NCBI GenBank assembly: GCA_028284485.1
Contig: JANQRQ010000115.1
Location: 1-42,137, forward strand
Length of the DNA: 42,137 nucleotides
Direction: 5' to 3'
Origin: Planctomycetaceae bacterium
GTDB lineage: Bacteria > Planctomycetota > Planctomycetia > Planctomycetales > Planctomycetaceae
Shown here: positions 1 to 9,142 of the stretch, in pieces
How positions within the stretch are numbered: the stretch's first letter is position 1
How the letters are laid out: each line of letters starts with the position of its first letter
The notes under the pieces: model-generated
Databases searched by the model: none
Told to the model about the DNA's origin: nothing
What the model saw: the letters and a program-made list of their open reading frames with translations, nothing else
Translations under genes and position numbers: made by a program

Positions 1-135
1 CAGCAGTTGCTGCGTTTTCCGGTCAAAGTGGAAGAGGGGCTGGTCTACATCGATGCTCCACTGCGATCGGTTGTTTCGAGCGATACACGCGTCGCGGCAC
101 AGAATTCGCCTCGGCGGAAGGGAGTTCCGTCGTGA
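1..135 (+). CDS. Rieske iron-sulfur protein, C-terminal end (partial)
   Basis: Frame 1 is open from the first base to a TGA at 133-135 and encodes 44 residues. The stretch RFPVKVEEGLVYID is typical of the last strands of a Rieske [2Fe-2S] domain, where a polypeptide ending in a 'V.V.dG.v.v' strand closes the fold. The cluster-binding CxH motifs lie upstream, outside the window. The stop codon overlaps the GTG start of the cytochrome b gene by 4 bp (GTGA), so the two are probably translationally coupled. A Rieske protein in front of cytochrome b is the standard order of bc1/b6f-type operons, which supports the call. The identity rests on a short fragment plus context, so another Rieske-fold protein cannot be excluded. 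Confidence 0.7.
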   Translation, partial: QQLLRFPVKVEEGLVYIDAPLRSVVSSDTRVAAQNSPRRKGVPS

Positions 136-1181
136 GTCGAATCGGCAATTGGATTCAAGAGCGGATTCCGGTTAGCGGGGCACAGCTTGAAGAGCTGACC
201 AATGAGCCAGTCCCGAATCACCTGAAACGGTGGTGGTTTTGCTTGGGCGGGACGCCAGCGTATTTGTTCGTGGTGCAAATCGTCACTGGTATTTTGCTGG
301 CATTCTACTATCAACCGGCAGCTGAAACGGCCTACGAATCGGTGCGATACATCACCGAAGAAGTCACCTATGGGTGGTTTTTTCGCAGTATTCACAAATG
401 GGCTGCAACATTGATGATCGCAGCCGTCATTTTGCACCAAATGCGCGTCTACTTTACCGCGGCATACCGACGCCCACGGGAATTGAACTGGGTGATCGGC
501 ATGTGCCTGTTGATGTGCACTTTGCTGGTCGGTTTCACTGGTTATAGTTTGGTGTTCGAGCAATTAAGCTACTGGGGGGCCACTGTCGCTGCCAACATTT
601 GCGATGCCGTTCCGCTGTTGGGCGGTTGGACAAAACGGATGTTGCTTGCAGGCGAGGGCTACAACGAGCGAACGCTGTCGCGATTCTACATCATTCATGC
701 CGCGATCTTGCCGACCACGATTACGCTTTTAGTTGTCGTGCATATCATCTTCATTCGAATGCATGGCGTGACCGAACTTCAGGATGATGAGGCAGCTGAA
801 GACGAACCGAAGCATTTCGATTTCTTCCCCGATCATATGTTGACGGAATTGGCTATCGGACTCGTACTGATGATTTTGTTGAGTGCGTTGGCGACGATCC
901 TGCCTGCAACACTCGGCCCCAAGGCTGACCCGTTGACAACACCGGAAGTGATCAAGCCGGAATGGTGGTTTTACGTGTCGTTTCGGTGGCTGAAATTGTT
1001 TTCTCTGACATTTGCCGTCATTAGCACGGGATTTATCGTGGCTGCGATGTTCCTGTGGCCTTGGATTGACAAGCTTTTACGACGATTGACCGGCAACGAA
1101 GATATCAGCGTCTGGATTGGTATCGTTGCCACGTTTTTATTGATCGGACTGACACTTTGGGAGGCGGCTGTGGCTCACTAG
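132..1181 (+). CDS. Cytochrome b, b6-type, fused N and C halves (quinol oxidase subunit of a Rieske/cytochrome b complex)
   Basis: The protein has 349 residues and a GTG start that overlaps the Rieske stop. It should oxidise quinol in the membrane and carry electrons through two b haems. Haem ligands are His88 and His102 in helix B, and His189 and His204 in helix D. The helix D pair is 15 residues apart, as in cytochrome b6 (mitochondrial-type cytochrome b has 14). Cys37 sits in FCLGG, matching the b6 motif YCLGG whose Cys35 covalently holds the extra haem c(n). The C-terminal part (about 237-349) corresponds to subunit IV, fused in one chain. Its Qo-site motif reads PEWW rather than PEWY; the catalytic Glu is kept. 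Downstream are a globin and an octahaem cytochrome, suggesting quinol oxidation linked to nitrogen-oxide chemistry. The family call is firm; the electron acceptor is inferred. Confidence 0.95.
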   Translation: MSRIGNWIQERIPVSGAQLEELTNEPVPNHLKRWWFCLGGTPAYLFVVQIVTGILLAFYYQPAAETAYESVRYITEEVTYGWFFRSIHKWAATLMIAAVILHQMRVYFTAAYRRPRELNWVIGMCLLMCTLLVGFTGYSLVFEQLSYWGATVAANICDAVPLLGGWTKRMLLAGEGYNERTLSRFYIIHAAILPTTITLLVVVHIIFIRMHGVTELQDDEAAEDEPKHFDFFPDHMLTELAIGLVLMILLSALATILPATLGPKADPLTTPEVIKPEWWFYVSFRWLKLFSLTFAVISTGFIVAAMFLWPWIDKLLRRLTGNEDISVWIGIVATFLLIGLTLWEAAVAH

Positions 1182-1289
1182 GTCATTGCGGCTGACTTGA
1201 TCGGTGCGAGCGAAAAAAATAAGAACTTTGAGGGCCCATCCTTGGCACAGTCTTCATCCGACAAACGACCATAACCGGGAATTCTCAAG

Positions 1290-1697
1290 ATGGAAATTCG
1301 CGACAGCATAGATGCCGTTTTGGATAGCAAAGAGGATCTCGGAAAGGTGTTTTACGACACCTTCATTAACCAATACCCGGAAGTTCAAGAGTACTTTGCT
1401 GACACAGATATGAAGCGACAGTCGGCGCTGTTAACGACGGCGTTGATCATTGTGGAAAGGTATTATTCGTCGCCAAACCCCGCCGTCGAGCAGTACCTGC
1501 AGTTCCTGGGGACGAAACACTACGACAAAAAAATTCCCAAGGAACTCTACGCCCAATGGAGTTTGGCCATGCTGCAAACGCTTTCGCAGTTTCATGGTGA
1601 CGAATGGGACGAAGGTTTGGCTGCGCAGTGGCGGGAAGCCATACAAGTGGCCACAGAATTGATGTTTGACGGATACGACACACGCTATCACGTTTGA
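1290..1697 (+). CDS. Single-domain globin (flavohaemoglobin-type haem domain)
   Basis: This 135-residue protein matches the haem domain of bacterial flavohaemoglobin/Vitreoscilla-type globins. His77 in the segment around KHYDKKIPKELY fits the proximal F8 histidine of the family pattern 'kHv..gi.pehY'. The following LxxxLxxxxGDEWDE(x)AxxWREA block is the conserved G-H region. Tyr22 is a candidate B10 tyrosine and Phe36 the CD1 phenylalanine. There is no reductase domain, so a separate electron donor would be needed for NO dioxygenation; O2 or NO binding or sensing is equally possible. It lies 108 bp after cytochrome b. The Shine-Dalgarno of the next gene overlaps its stop codon, so it is probably co-transcribed with the octahaem cytochrome. 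The physiological ligand is inferred from the neighbours. Confidence 0.88.
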   Translation: MEIRDSIDAVLDSKEDLGKVFYDTFINQYPEVQEYFADTDMKRQSALLTTALIIVERYYSSPNPAVEQYLQFLGTKHYDKKIPKELYAQWSLAMLQTLSQFHGDEWDEGLAAQWREAIQVATELMFDGYDTRYHV

Positions 1698-1710
1698 GGA
1701 AACGATCCAG

Positions 1711-3297
1711 ATGAGTTTACGTGCCAAGCAGGTAATCATTTCGTTTTTGGCCGCAGTGTTCTTGCTTTCTTTGATCGTCGTGCAATGGATGGAAGTCGCT
1801 CGCAAACAGGCTGAGGCCGGTGTGGCTGCGCATCCCGTTTCCATTCCCGAAAGCTCGAAGAGATGTGTGGAGTGTCATCAGCAGCAGTCCCCCGGAATCG
1901 TCGACCATTGGGAAGGGAGTACGCACTCGGTGAAGGGCGTTGGTTGTGTCGAATGTCACAAGGCGGAAGACGACGATATCGATGCATTCAACCACTACGG
2001 ATTTACCATCGCGACGGTTGTGACTCCGCGAGATTGTTCGGCCTGCCATCAAACTGAGGCCCACGAGTTTGCGGAAAGTCATCACGCCAAAGGGGGAAAC
2101 ATTCTGGCTTCTCTCGACAACTTCTTGGCTGAAACCGTTGAAGGTTCGCGGGAACCATTCAATCCGCATTCGCCGACGCCAGGAGGTGATTTCACCGAGG
2201 TCAACGGCATGGCAAGCGTCAATGTCGGTTGTAAACAATGCCATGGTAGCAAAGTGGCAGTGGAAGCGATCGATGGCAGTTTGATTACAGTGGATGAATT
2301 GCAGCCCGACGAGAACGGCAAACCGACTGCAACCGAATGGCTCGATAAAGTCAAACGAGATAACAACGGACGGCCCGTGCTTGCGGCCAGTAGCTGGCCA
2401 AATACCGGAATTGGACGCATCAACCTCGATGGTTCACTTGGGTCGTGTTCTGCGTGCCATTCACGTCACGATTTCTCGCCTCGGCGAGCGCGACAGCCTG
2501 AGAACTGTGGCAAATGCCATCTCGGCCCGGATCATCCGCAAAAGGAGATTTACGAAGAGTCGAAACACGGTGTCGCGTTTCGCGATTTGAAGGACCAAAT
2601 GAATCTCGACAATGCGGATTGGGTTTTAGGCGAACATTACTCTGAGGCGCCGACCTGTGCGACCTGCCATATGTCGGGGCACTCCAAAAACCAGGGTAAA
2701 GTGACTCACAATGCTGGTATGCGAATATCGTGGACTAACCGTCCTCCGGTCAGTTTGCTGATGGACACAACCGAAAAGCACGAAGTTATCAAAGAGACCG
2801 ATCCCGAAAAGCGCAAGGAGTTGGTGCACGATACATGGAAACAAAAGCGTATCCGAATGACCGAAGTCTGCACACATTGTCATACGCCCGCTTACGTCGA
2901 TGCGTTCTACAAGCAGTACGACGATTTCGTGGTCAATTACAATGAGAAGTTTGCCAAGCCCGGGCAGAAGATTATGGATGCGCTCAAGGAGCATGGCATG
3001 ATCACGTCGACGCAATTCGACGATGAAATCGAATGGACTTGGTTTTACCTATGGCATCACGAGGGGCGCCGGGCTCGTCACGGTGCGTCGATGATGGCAC
3101 CGGACTATGCTCACTGGCACGGGATGTACGAAGTGGCCGAACGGTTCTATCAAGAGCTGATTCCTCAGGCGGAAGAGTTGATCGAGCATGCCGAGGAAGA
3201 AGGCGACTCGGACGCCGCCGGTGCAGTGCGCCAAGTCATCGACGATATCTTGGCCCGACCGGAGCACGAATGGTTCCGTGCTGAGAGCGCGGAATAG
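1711..3297 (+). CDS. Octahaem cytochrome c, hydroxylamine oxidoreductase (HAO) family
   Basis: I chose the ATG at 1711 (528 residues) because GAGGAA lies 8-14 bases upstream; an in-frame ATG at 1666 would sit inside the globin gene. An N-terminal hydrophobic segment (about 7-28) is a signal anchor for export. Eight CxxCH haem motifs begin at Cys52, 79, 109, 174, 246, 266, 316 and 387, the number and spread of the HAO family. The first motif is followed by SPGIVDHW, and the C-terminal block contains WHHEGRRARHGASMMAPDYAHWHG, a strong HAO signature. Tyr466 in APDYAHWHG is a candidate for the tyrosine that cross-links the catalytic P460 haem in oxidising HAOs; enzymes lacking it tend to reduce nitrite. 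Proximity to a b6-type complex recalls the Rieske/cytochrome b clusters with HAO-like subunits in anammox bacteria. Family certain; reaction direction and substrate not. Confidence 0.93.
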   Translation: MSLRAKQVIISFLAAVFLLSLIVVQWMEVARKQAEAGVAAHPVSIPESSKRCVECHQQQSPGIVDHWEGSTHSVKGVGCVECHKAEDDDIDAFNHYGFTIATVVTPRDCSACHQTEAHEFAESHHAKGGNILASLDNFLAETVEGSREPFNPHSPTPGGDFTEVNGMASVNVGCKQCHGSKVAVEAIDGSLITVDELQPDENGKPTATEWLDKVKRDNNGRPVLAASSWPNTGIGRINLDGSLGSCSACHSRHDFSPRRARQPENCGKCHLGPDHPQKEIYEESKHGVAFRDLKDQMNLDNADWVLGEHYSEAPTCATCHMSGHSKNQGKVTHNAGMRISWTNRPPVSLLMDTTEKHEVIKETDPEKRKELVHDTWKQKRIRMTEVCTHCHTPAYVDAFYKQYDDFVVNYNEKFAKPGQKIMDALKEHGMITSTQFDDEIEWTWFYLWHHEGRRARHGASMMAPDYAHWHGMYEVAERFYQELIPQAEELIEHAEEEGDSDAAGAVRQVIDDILARPEHEWFRAESAE

Positions 3298-3594
3298 GCC
3301 AGTTTGTGCCAAGCTGCGAATGCTTACCGGCGTTTCTGCGCGCGATCCGCGTCGCTGACATTGTCGCGTGCTGCGCTGAACTGTTGGCGGGCACGATTTC
3401 GGTAGAATTGCTGAAACCGCGCCCGCGAAACGGTATAGTGGGGCAGTCGAATGGCGATCTGAAAGATTGCGCTTGGCTGTGACCACCAGCTTGATGTGTT
3501 CGCGGCGTCAACATTTTGGCTTTGCGATGAACGGAAAGACCGAAATCCTCGAGTGAACAGAAATTGTCCTGGTCAGGACAGATTGGAGATGGCG

Positions 3595-5754
3595 ATGTTC
3601 AAGTTACAAGAACGATCCTTACTGATCAGGATTTCCGTATTTGCAGTCGTTGCTGTCATGGCTGGTGCGCCGTCTCAGGCCCAAGAGGTGTCATCGCCAC
3701 CCGCCAGCGAAGCTGTGCAAATATTTGATGGCAAAACGCTCGACGGTTGGGTCGTCTTGAGTGGCAGCGCGACGTATCAGGTCGAGGATGGTGTGATTGT
3801 TGGGACCACCGCCGAGGGGAGTCCCAACTCGTTCCTGTGTACAACCCGAGATTTCGCGAATTTCGAGTTGGAATTCGATGTGAAATGCGATGCAGACCTG
3901 AATTCCGGTGTTCAAATCCGTTCGCACATTTACACCGTGGACACGCCACAGCCTTCGAATACAAGCCGCATTCGACTTGCGGGCGAAGTTTACGGCTATC
4001 AATGCGAGATCGCGCCTAAGAATGAAACATCAGGCAATTTCTGGGACGAAGGGCGACATACGCGTTGGCATGACGACCTGGCGGAGAAACCGGGGGCGCC
4101 TTCTGCGTATAAGCCGGGAGAATGGAATCACTATCGCATTGTCGCCAACGGGAACCAGGTTCAGAGTTGGGTGAATGGAATCGCTTGTGCGGACTTCACA
4201 GACGGCATGGACTCCTCCGGCTTCATCGGACTACAGGTGCATGGCATTAAAGCCGGGTCGGGTCCGTTTCAAGTTCGCTGGAAGAATCTTAAGTTACGCG
4301 AATTCAGCATCAATCCGGGGATCAACGACAGTTTTGAGTCTCCCGACGTCGAACAGTATACGGAGCGATTCGAGAGAGAGAGCCGCGAAGTGTACGATCT
4401 GCGGGAAGAGATCGTGGCCGAACTCGATTTAAAGCCCGGTATGGCAGTCGCCGATATCGGCACAGGAACTGGGCTGTTTACGCGTCTGTTCGCAAAGGGC
4501 GTGGGGCCTCAGGGTAAAGTCTACGCGGTGGATGTTGCCAAGAATTTTGTCGAGCATGCCGAAAAGTCGTCGCGGGATATTGGACTCAATAATGTCCAAG
4601 GGGTCGTTTGTACGGCTTCCGATTCGAGATTGCCCGAGAACTCCGTTGATTTGATCTACATCTGTGACACGTATCACCATTTTGAGTTCCCGTATCAGAC
4701 AATGCAATCTCTGCATCGCGCACTTCGACCCAATGGACGGCTGATTCTTGTCGACTTTGTCAAAGAGGCGGGAGTCAGTTCGGAGTTCATTATGGGGCAC
4801 GTTCGCGCACCCGAATCGCATTTCACGCATGAAATCGAACAGTGCGGTTTTCAGAAGGTCGGTAAATCAAACCTCCTCACCGAAAACTACCTACTGACCT
4901 TTCGTAAGACCGGTGGTGGGGCCTCTAATGTCGCATCTGCCGAGCCGACTGTACGCCGATTCGCCGACATTCCCTATCGAGAAGGGAACGACGCCTGGAA
5001 ACTCGATGTTTTCATGCCGCCAGGGTCGTTTGACCGCCCTCGTCCAGCGATAGTATTTGTACATGGTGGAGGTTGGCGAGGGGGTGACAAAGGAGCAGGG
5101 CAGTGGCAAGCGTATCCCGAACGTTTTGCGCACCAGGGATATGTCACGGTGAGTGTGAATTATCGCTTAACCGATCAGGCTCCATTTCCAGCTTGTGTCG
5201 AGGATGTGAAATGTGCCGTCCGCTGGTTGCGCGCACATGCCCGGCATTATGGAATCGACGCCGGTCGGATTGGGGCATACGGCAATTCCGCGGGGGCCCA
5301 TCTCGTTTCGATGTTGGGATTGGTTGGACCTGCAGCGGGATTGGAAGGGGACGGCCCGTATGCGGAACAATCGAGTCTTGTTCAGGCGGTCTGTGCGTCA
5401 GCGACGCCGACCGATTTCCTCAATTGGCATTCTCCGATTCAAGGACATCGTGCCCTGGAACCGCTGCTGGCCGGTCCGGAAGATTCACTGAATGCTCGAG
5501 CTGCTAAGGCATCGCCAATCACCTATGTCCACAAGGACGCGCCGCCATTCCTGCTCGTACAAGGTGGAAAGGACACAACTGTCGATATCAGTCAGTCGGA
5601 CTCATTCGTCAAAGCCCTTCGTGAAGCGGGCGCAGCGGTGGAATACCTTACGTACGACGACGCCGGTCACGGAGTGTTCGGGCAAAACGCAAAAGAAACG
5701 TTGCCGGCAATGGAGAAGTTCTTCGGCGAAACGATCGGCGACAACGCCGATTGA
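3595..5754 (+). CDS. Secreted three-domain protein: DUF1080 (3-keto-disaccharide hydrolase) + SAM methyltransferase + alpha/beta hydrolase
   Basis: The ATG at 3595 has GGAG six bases upstream and gives 719 residues starting with a signal peptide (LLIRISVFAVVAVMAGAPSQA, then QE). Residues about 43-237 are a DUF1080 domain (IFDGKTLDGW start, then NSGVQIRSH and WNHYRI), a beta-sandwich found in planctomycete 3-keto-glycoside hydrolases. Residues about 265-430 are a class I methyltransferase with the SAM loop DIGTGTG at 287-293. Residues about 445-719 are an esterase-type alpha/beta hydrolase with HGGGW at 490-494 and putative triad Ser565 (GNSAG), Asp660 and His692. A SAM-dependent domain behind a signal peptide is odd, since SAM is cytosolic; the protein may stay in an internal compartment or the domain may be non-catalytic. 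The domains are clear; the combined role is unknown. It ends 13 bp from the convergent efflux gene. Confidence 0.9.
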   Translation: MFKLQERSLLIRISVFAVVAVMAGAPSQAQEVSSPPASEAVQIFDGKTLDGWVVLSGSATYQVEDGVIVGTTAEGSPNSFLCTTRDFANFELEFDVKCDADLNSGVQIRSHIYTVDTPQPSNTSRIRLAGEVYGYQCEIAPKNETSGNFWDEGRHTRWHDDLAEKPGAPSAYKPGEWNHYRIVANGNQVQSWVNGIACADFTDGMDSSGFIGLQVHGIKAGSGPFQVRWKNLKLREFSINPGINDSFESPDVEQYTERFERESREVYDLREEIVAELDLKPGMAVADIGTGTGLFTRLFAKGVGPQGKVYAVDVAKNFVEHAEKSSRDIGLNNVQGVVCTASDSRLPENSVDLIYICDTYHHFEFPYQTMQSLHRALRPNGRLILVDFVKEAGVSSEFIMGHVRAPESHFTHEIEQCGFQKVGKSNLLTENYLLTFRKTGGGASNVASAEPTVRRFADIPYREGNDAWKLDVFMPPGSFDRPRPAIVFVHGGGWRGGDKGAGQWQAYPERFAHQGYVTVSVNYRLTDQAPFPACVEDVKCAVRWLRAHARHYGIDAGRIGAYGNSAGAHLVSMLGLVGPAAGLEGDGPYAEQSSLVQAVCASATPTDFLNWHSPIQGHRALEPLLAGPEDSLNARAAKASPITYVHKDAPPFLLVQGGKDTTVDISQSDSFVKALREAGAAVEYLTYDDAGHGVFGQNAKETLPAMEKFFGETIGDNAD

Positions 5755-5767
5755 TGCTGCGTAGCAA

Positions 5768-8700
5768 TCAAGGTTCTTGGTGCCGGTCTTGCTTGATACT
5801 TTCAATACCGGCGGAGCTCGCTGGGGCGACCGACTGGGCAGCTGCCGGTTTCTTTGCAGGGGCTCGTCGGCGAAAGGCTCGGCGGACGATTTGGTCCAAA
5901 TCATCCAAGAACGTGTAAAGGACCGGGATCGCCAACAAAGTCAACAGCAGCGAAAGTGTTTGCCCGCCGACAGCCAGCACGGCAATCGATCTTCGTTCTT
6001 CAGCCCCCGGTCCCGTGGCAATCAGCAGCGGGAAAAGTCCGGCGACGAATGAAATTGTCGTCATCAGAATCGGGCGCAGCCGATCGCGGTTTGCCTGCAT
6101 GATTGCCTCGTGCCGATCGAGACCTTGAAACCGCAATTGGTTGGTGTGGTCGACCTGTAGAATGGCCGCTTTCTTGACGACTCCAAACAAAACCAGGATG
6201 CCCAATGCCGAGTACAAATTGAGTGTTTCTCCGCCGATGTAAAGGCTTAACAGTCCAAACGGAACCGCCAAGGGCAGGGAAAGAAGGATCGTAATCGGGT
6301 GCACCAGGTGTTCGTATTGTGCAGCCAGAACGATATACATGAAGATAAACGAAAGGACGAACGTCCACCCCAAGTCGGCGATCGTCCTTTCAAGTTCGCG
6401 GCCTCCTCCAAGGACCTGAGTTTCGAATCCGACGGGGACTCCGATCTCTTCCGCAGCAGTTTGCAGGGCATTCACGCTGTCGCCCAGTGCATATCCCCCT
6501 TCGACATTGGCACGAACGGAAACCATTCTTTGCCGATTGAGCCTGTCGATTCGGGATGCGGCCATTCCGTAATCAAACGAGACAACGTTGTCGATTCTTG
6601 TCAGCACGGGGCGAGAAGGGTCACGCTCGGTCAATTGTAACTGCCGCGACTGCCCGGGATCGGGATTGGCGCGAACATACAGTTGTGAAATCGATTCGAT
6701 ATCTCGTCGATCGATTCCCACGAGACGTAATTCGACGTCGTACGCGTCGTCGATTGTTCTGTCTCGATATCGCGAAACGCGGTCATCACCGCCGACCGCC
6801 ACTCGAAGAGTGTCGGCGATTTCCCGGACATCGACGCCAAGTGCAGCGGCCCGTTCGCGGTCGATTTGGGCCAAGAGTTGTGGGCTGTCGATTTCCAACG
6901 TTTTGTAAACGTCGACAATTCCCGGAATTGTTTCGGCCTTGTTAGCCAATTTGTCGCTGAATTCGATGAGTTTGGGGATATCGGAACCGGTAATGGCGAA
7001 GTCGATGTCAACCGGCGCACCTGTACGGAAGGATGTTAAGTTACGGATCGAAACTCTCACATCGGGGAGCGAAGTGAGCTTTCCGCGAATTTCGGACATC
7101 TTATCGCGCTGTGAAAAATTTCCGCGAAACGCTTCGCCAGGGTCACCTTGAATAAGCCCTTGGAAAAGGCGTTCCACCGAGAATGTTCTGGCAGTGCTGT
7201 CAACGAGTTTGATATAGAACTCAGCCCGGTTGACTCCACCAAAACTGCGCGTGCCCACTGTTGTCAAAACAAGATCAACTCCATCGACATTGGTCAGCGT
7301 CGATTCAATGATGTCGATAGACTCGCGCATGGAAGACAGGCTGGCGCCTTCGCGCGCCTCGAGTCGAATTTCGAATTCTGACTCGTCCACATTGGTGGGA
7401 ATATAGTCTTGTTTGACGAGGTCATAGAGCACGACATTGGAGCCGATGACCAAAATCGACACGGCAAGAACCAGCCAGCGAAGTCTCAATGCGCCTTTGA
7501 GGCACCAGAGGTATGATGTCTCGATGATGTGATAGACCCCTCGCCTCGAAGCTGGTGCTTCTCCGGAAGACGTGGTCTTCCTCAGCAGTTTACTACACAT
7601 CATCGGTGTGAGAGTAAAACTGACGAGCATCGAAACTAAAATTGCAACCGTTGCCGTCAATCCGAATTCATACAGCATGCGGCCGGTGACGCTCGACAAG
7701 AAAGAGACTGGGAGGAAGACGATCACCAGCGAGAGTGTTGTTGCCAAAACCGCCAGCCCAATCTCACGTGTTCCAAAGATGGCAGCTTCACGCGGGTTCA
7801 AACCCTTCTCTTCGATACAATGAAACACGTTTTCAAGAACAACAATGGCATCGTCGATGACGACTCCGACCATGAGAACAAGGGCCAACATGGTGACGTT
7901 GTTCAATGTGAACCCGAACGCGCGCATGAATGCGAATGTCGAAATGATCGAGGCCGGAATCGCCACCGAGGCAATCAACGTCGACCGCCACGACCGCATA
8001 AACAAAAGCACGGTTAAGCAGGCGAGAATGCTCCCCGCGATGAGGTGCCCCTCAATCTCGTGCAAGGCCGCCAAAATGTATCGCGATTGGTCCTGGATCA
8101 CCGTGACTTCGACATCGTCCGGTAAAAGGACTCGGCAACGTGGCAGCCGGTCTTTGATTCCTTGGATGACTTCGACCGTGTTTTCACCCGACTGTCGCTG
8201 AACCTGCAAAACGACTGCCGGCGTGCCATTGAGTCTTGCCAGGGTTCGAACTTCCTTGGTGCCGTCGATCGCTTCGCCGAGGTCGCTCAATCGCACTGGC
8301 GTCCCTTCCACCGTATCGACGACGAGATCGGGGAAGTTTCGAGAATGGTCGACTCGCCCCATGGTGCGCAGGATCCGTTCGCGGACGCCTTCATTCAATA
8401 GACCACCAGGCACTTCGATGTTTTGCTGAACGAGCGCGTCGCGGACTTGCAGAATCGAGAGCTTGTGGGCCGCCAGTCGGCGGGCATCAATGTTGACTTG
8501 AATCGCGCGGTCGGCGGCCCCGGCGATTGTGACTTCCCCCACCCCGCGGGCCGATTCGATGACGTTTTTCACGAAGCGATCGGCGAGAACATACAGTTCC
8601 CGCGGATTGCGTGGGCCGGAAACCGCCAAAGTCAGAATCGGTGAGGAATCCGTGTCTCGTTTTTGGACGACCGGCGGGTCAATGCCGGGAGGCAAGCGGT

Positions 8701-9052
8701 TCGCTACGGCAGCCACGGCGTCGCGCACGTCCTGCGCAGCCGCATCAATGTTGCGATCGAGGTAGAACGTCGTGATCACAAATGACCGACCGTCGCTGGA
8801 AATTGACCGCAATTCATCGATGCCGGCAACAGTGGCGACGGCATCTTCAATGATTGCCGTGACTTCCGATTCGACTTCCTCAGCCGCCGCTCCGGGGTAG
8901 TAGGTCCGCACATAGATCGTGGGCATATCCATGTTCGGCAGGCGGTCGACACCAAGCTGGGGAAAAGCGGCGATTCCGGCGACGATTAACGCCGTAACAA
9001 TCATTAAGGCGAAAACCGGACGTTTGACGCAGATTTCAGCGAGCCAATACAT
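5768..9052 (-). CDS. RND efflux pump inner-membrane transporter (HAE-1/AcrB family)
   Basis: The 1094-residue protein is a full-length RND permease that uses the proton gradient to export drugs or other small molecules. It opens with the conserved N-terminus CVKRPVFALMIVTALIVAG and keeps the porter domain pattern LPPGIDPPVV. The proton relay is present: Asp400-Asp401 in GVVIDDAIVV (TM4) and Lys960/Lys961 in FGVVKKAAIL (TM10), matching AcrB Asp407/408 and Lys940. The last ~50 residues are a basic, Ala/Pro-rich cytoplasmic tail. It follows the periplasmic adaptor gene by 90 bp on the same strand, so the two form an operon. No TolC-type outer membrane channel gene is in the window. Substrate cannot be predicted; the sequence reads as a multidrug (HAE) rather than a heavy-metal (HME) transporter. 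Confidence 0.96.
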   Translation of the reverse strand: MYWLAEICVKRPVFALMIVTALIVAGIAAFPQLGVDRLPNMDMPTIYVRTYYPGAAAEEVESEVTAIIEDAVATVAGIDELRSISSDGRSFVITTFYLDRNIDAAAQDVRDAVAAVANRLPPGIDPPVVQKRDTDSSPILTLAVSGPRNPRELYVLADRFVKNVIESARGVGEVTIAGAADRAIQVNIDARRLAAHKLSILQVRDALVQQNIEVPGGLLNEGVRERILRTMGRVDHSRNFPDLVVDTVEGTPVRLSDLGEAIDGTKEVRTLARLNGTPAVVLQVQRQSGENTVEVIQGIKDRLPRCRVLLPDDVEVTVIQDQSRYILAALHEIEGHLIAGSILACLTVLLFMRSWRSTLIASVAIPASIISTFAFMRAFGFTLNNVTMLALVLMVGVVIDDAIVVLENVFHCIEEKGLNPREAAIFGTREIGLAVLATTLSLVIVFLPVSFLSSVTGRMLYEFGLTATVAILVSMLVSFTLTPMMCSKLLRKTTSSGEAPASRRGVYHIIETSYLWCLKGALRLRWLVLAVSILVIGSNVVLYDLVKQDYIPTNVDESEFEIRLEAREGASLSSMRESIDIIESTLTNVDGVDLVLTTVGTRSFGGVNRAEFYIKLVDSTARTFSVERLFQGLIQGDPGEAFRGNFSQRDKMSEIRGKLTSLPDVRVSIRNLTSFRTGAPVDIDFAITGSDIPKLIEFSDKLANKAETIPGIVDVYKTLEIDSPQLLAQIDRERAAALGVDVREIADTLRVAVGGDDRVSRYRDRTIDDAYDVELRLVGIDRRDIESISQLYVRANPDPGQSRQLQLTERDPSRPVLTRIDNVVSFDYGMAASRIDRLNRQRMVSVRANVEGGYALGDSVNALQTAAEEIGVPVGFETQVLGGGRELERTIADLGWTFVLSFIFMYIVLAAQYEHLVHPITILLSLPLAVPFGLLSLYIGGETLNLYSALGILVLFGVVKKAAILQVDHTNQLRFQGLDRHEAIMQANRDRLRPILMTTISFVAGLFPLLIATGPGAEERRSIAVLAVGGQTLSLLLTLLAIPVLYTFLDDLDQIVRRAFRRRAPAKKPAAAQSVAPASSAGIESIKQDRHQEP

Positions 9053-9142
9053 GTCCTGCGTTCCCTGAATCGCCTTTGTGAAAAGGCTTGTCTGCCGACA
9101 TCTTTCGAGAGACCAATCACCAATAGACGATCGAACCCGGTC

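Noticed and set aside
1240..1262. TTGGCAC upstream of the globin as a sigma-54 -24 element
   Set aside because: The -12 half (TTGC) is missing at the required spacing.
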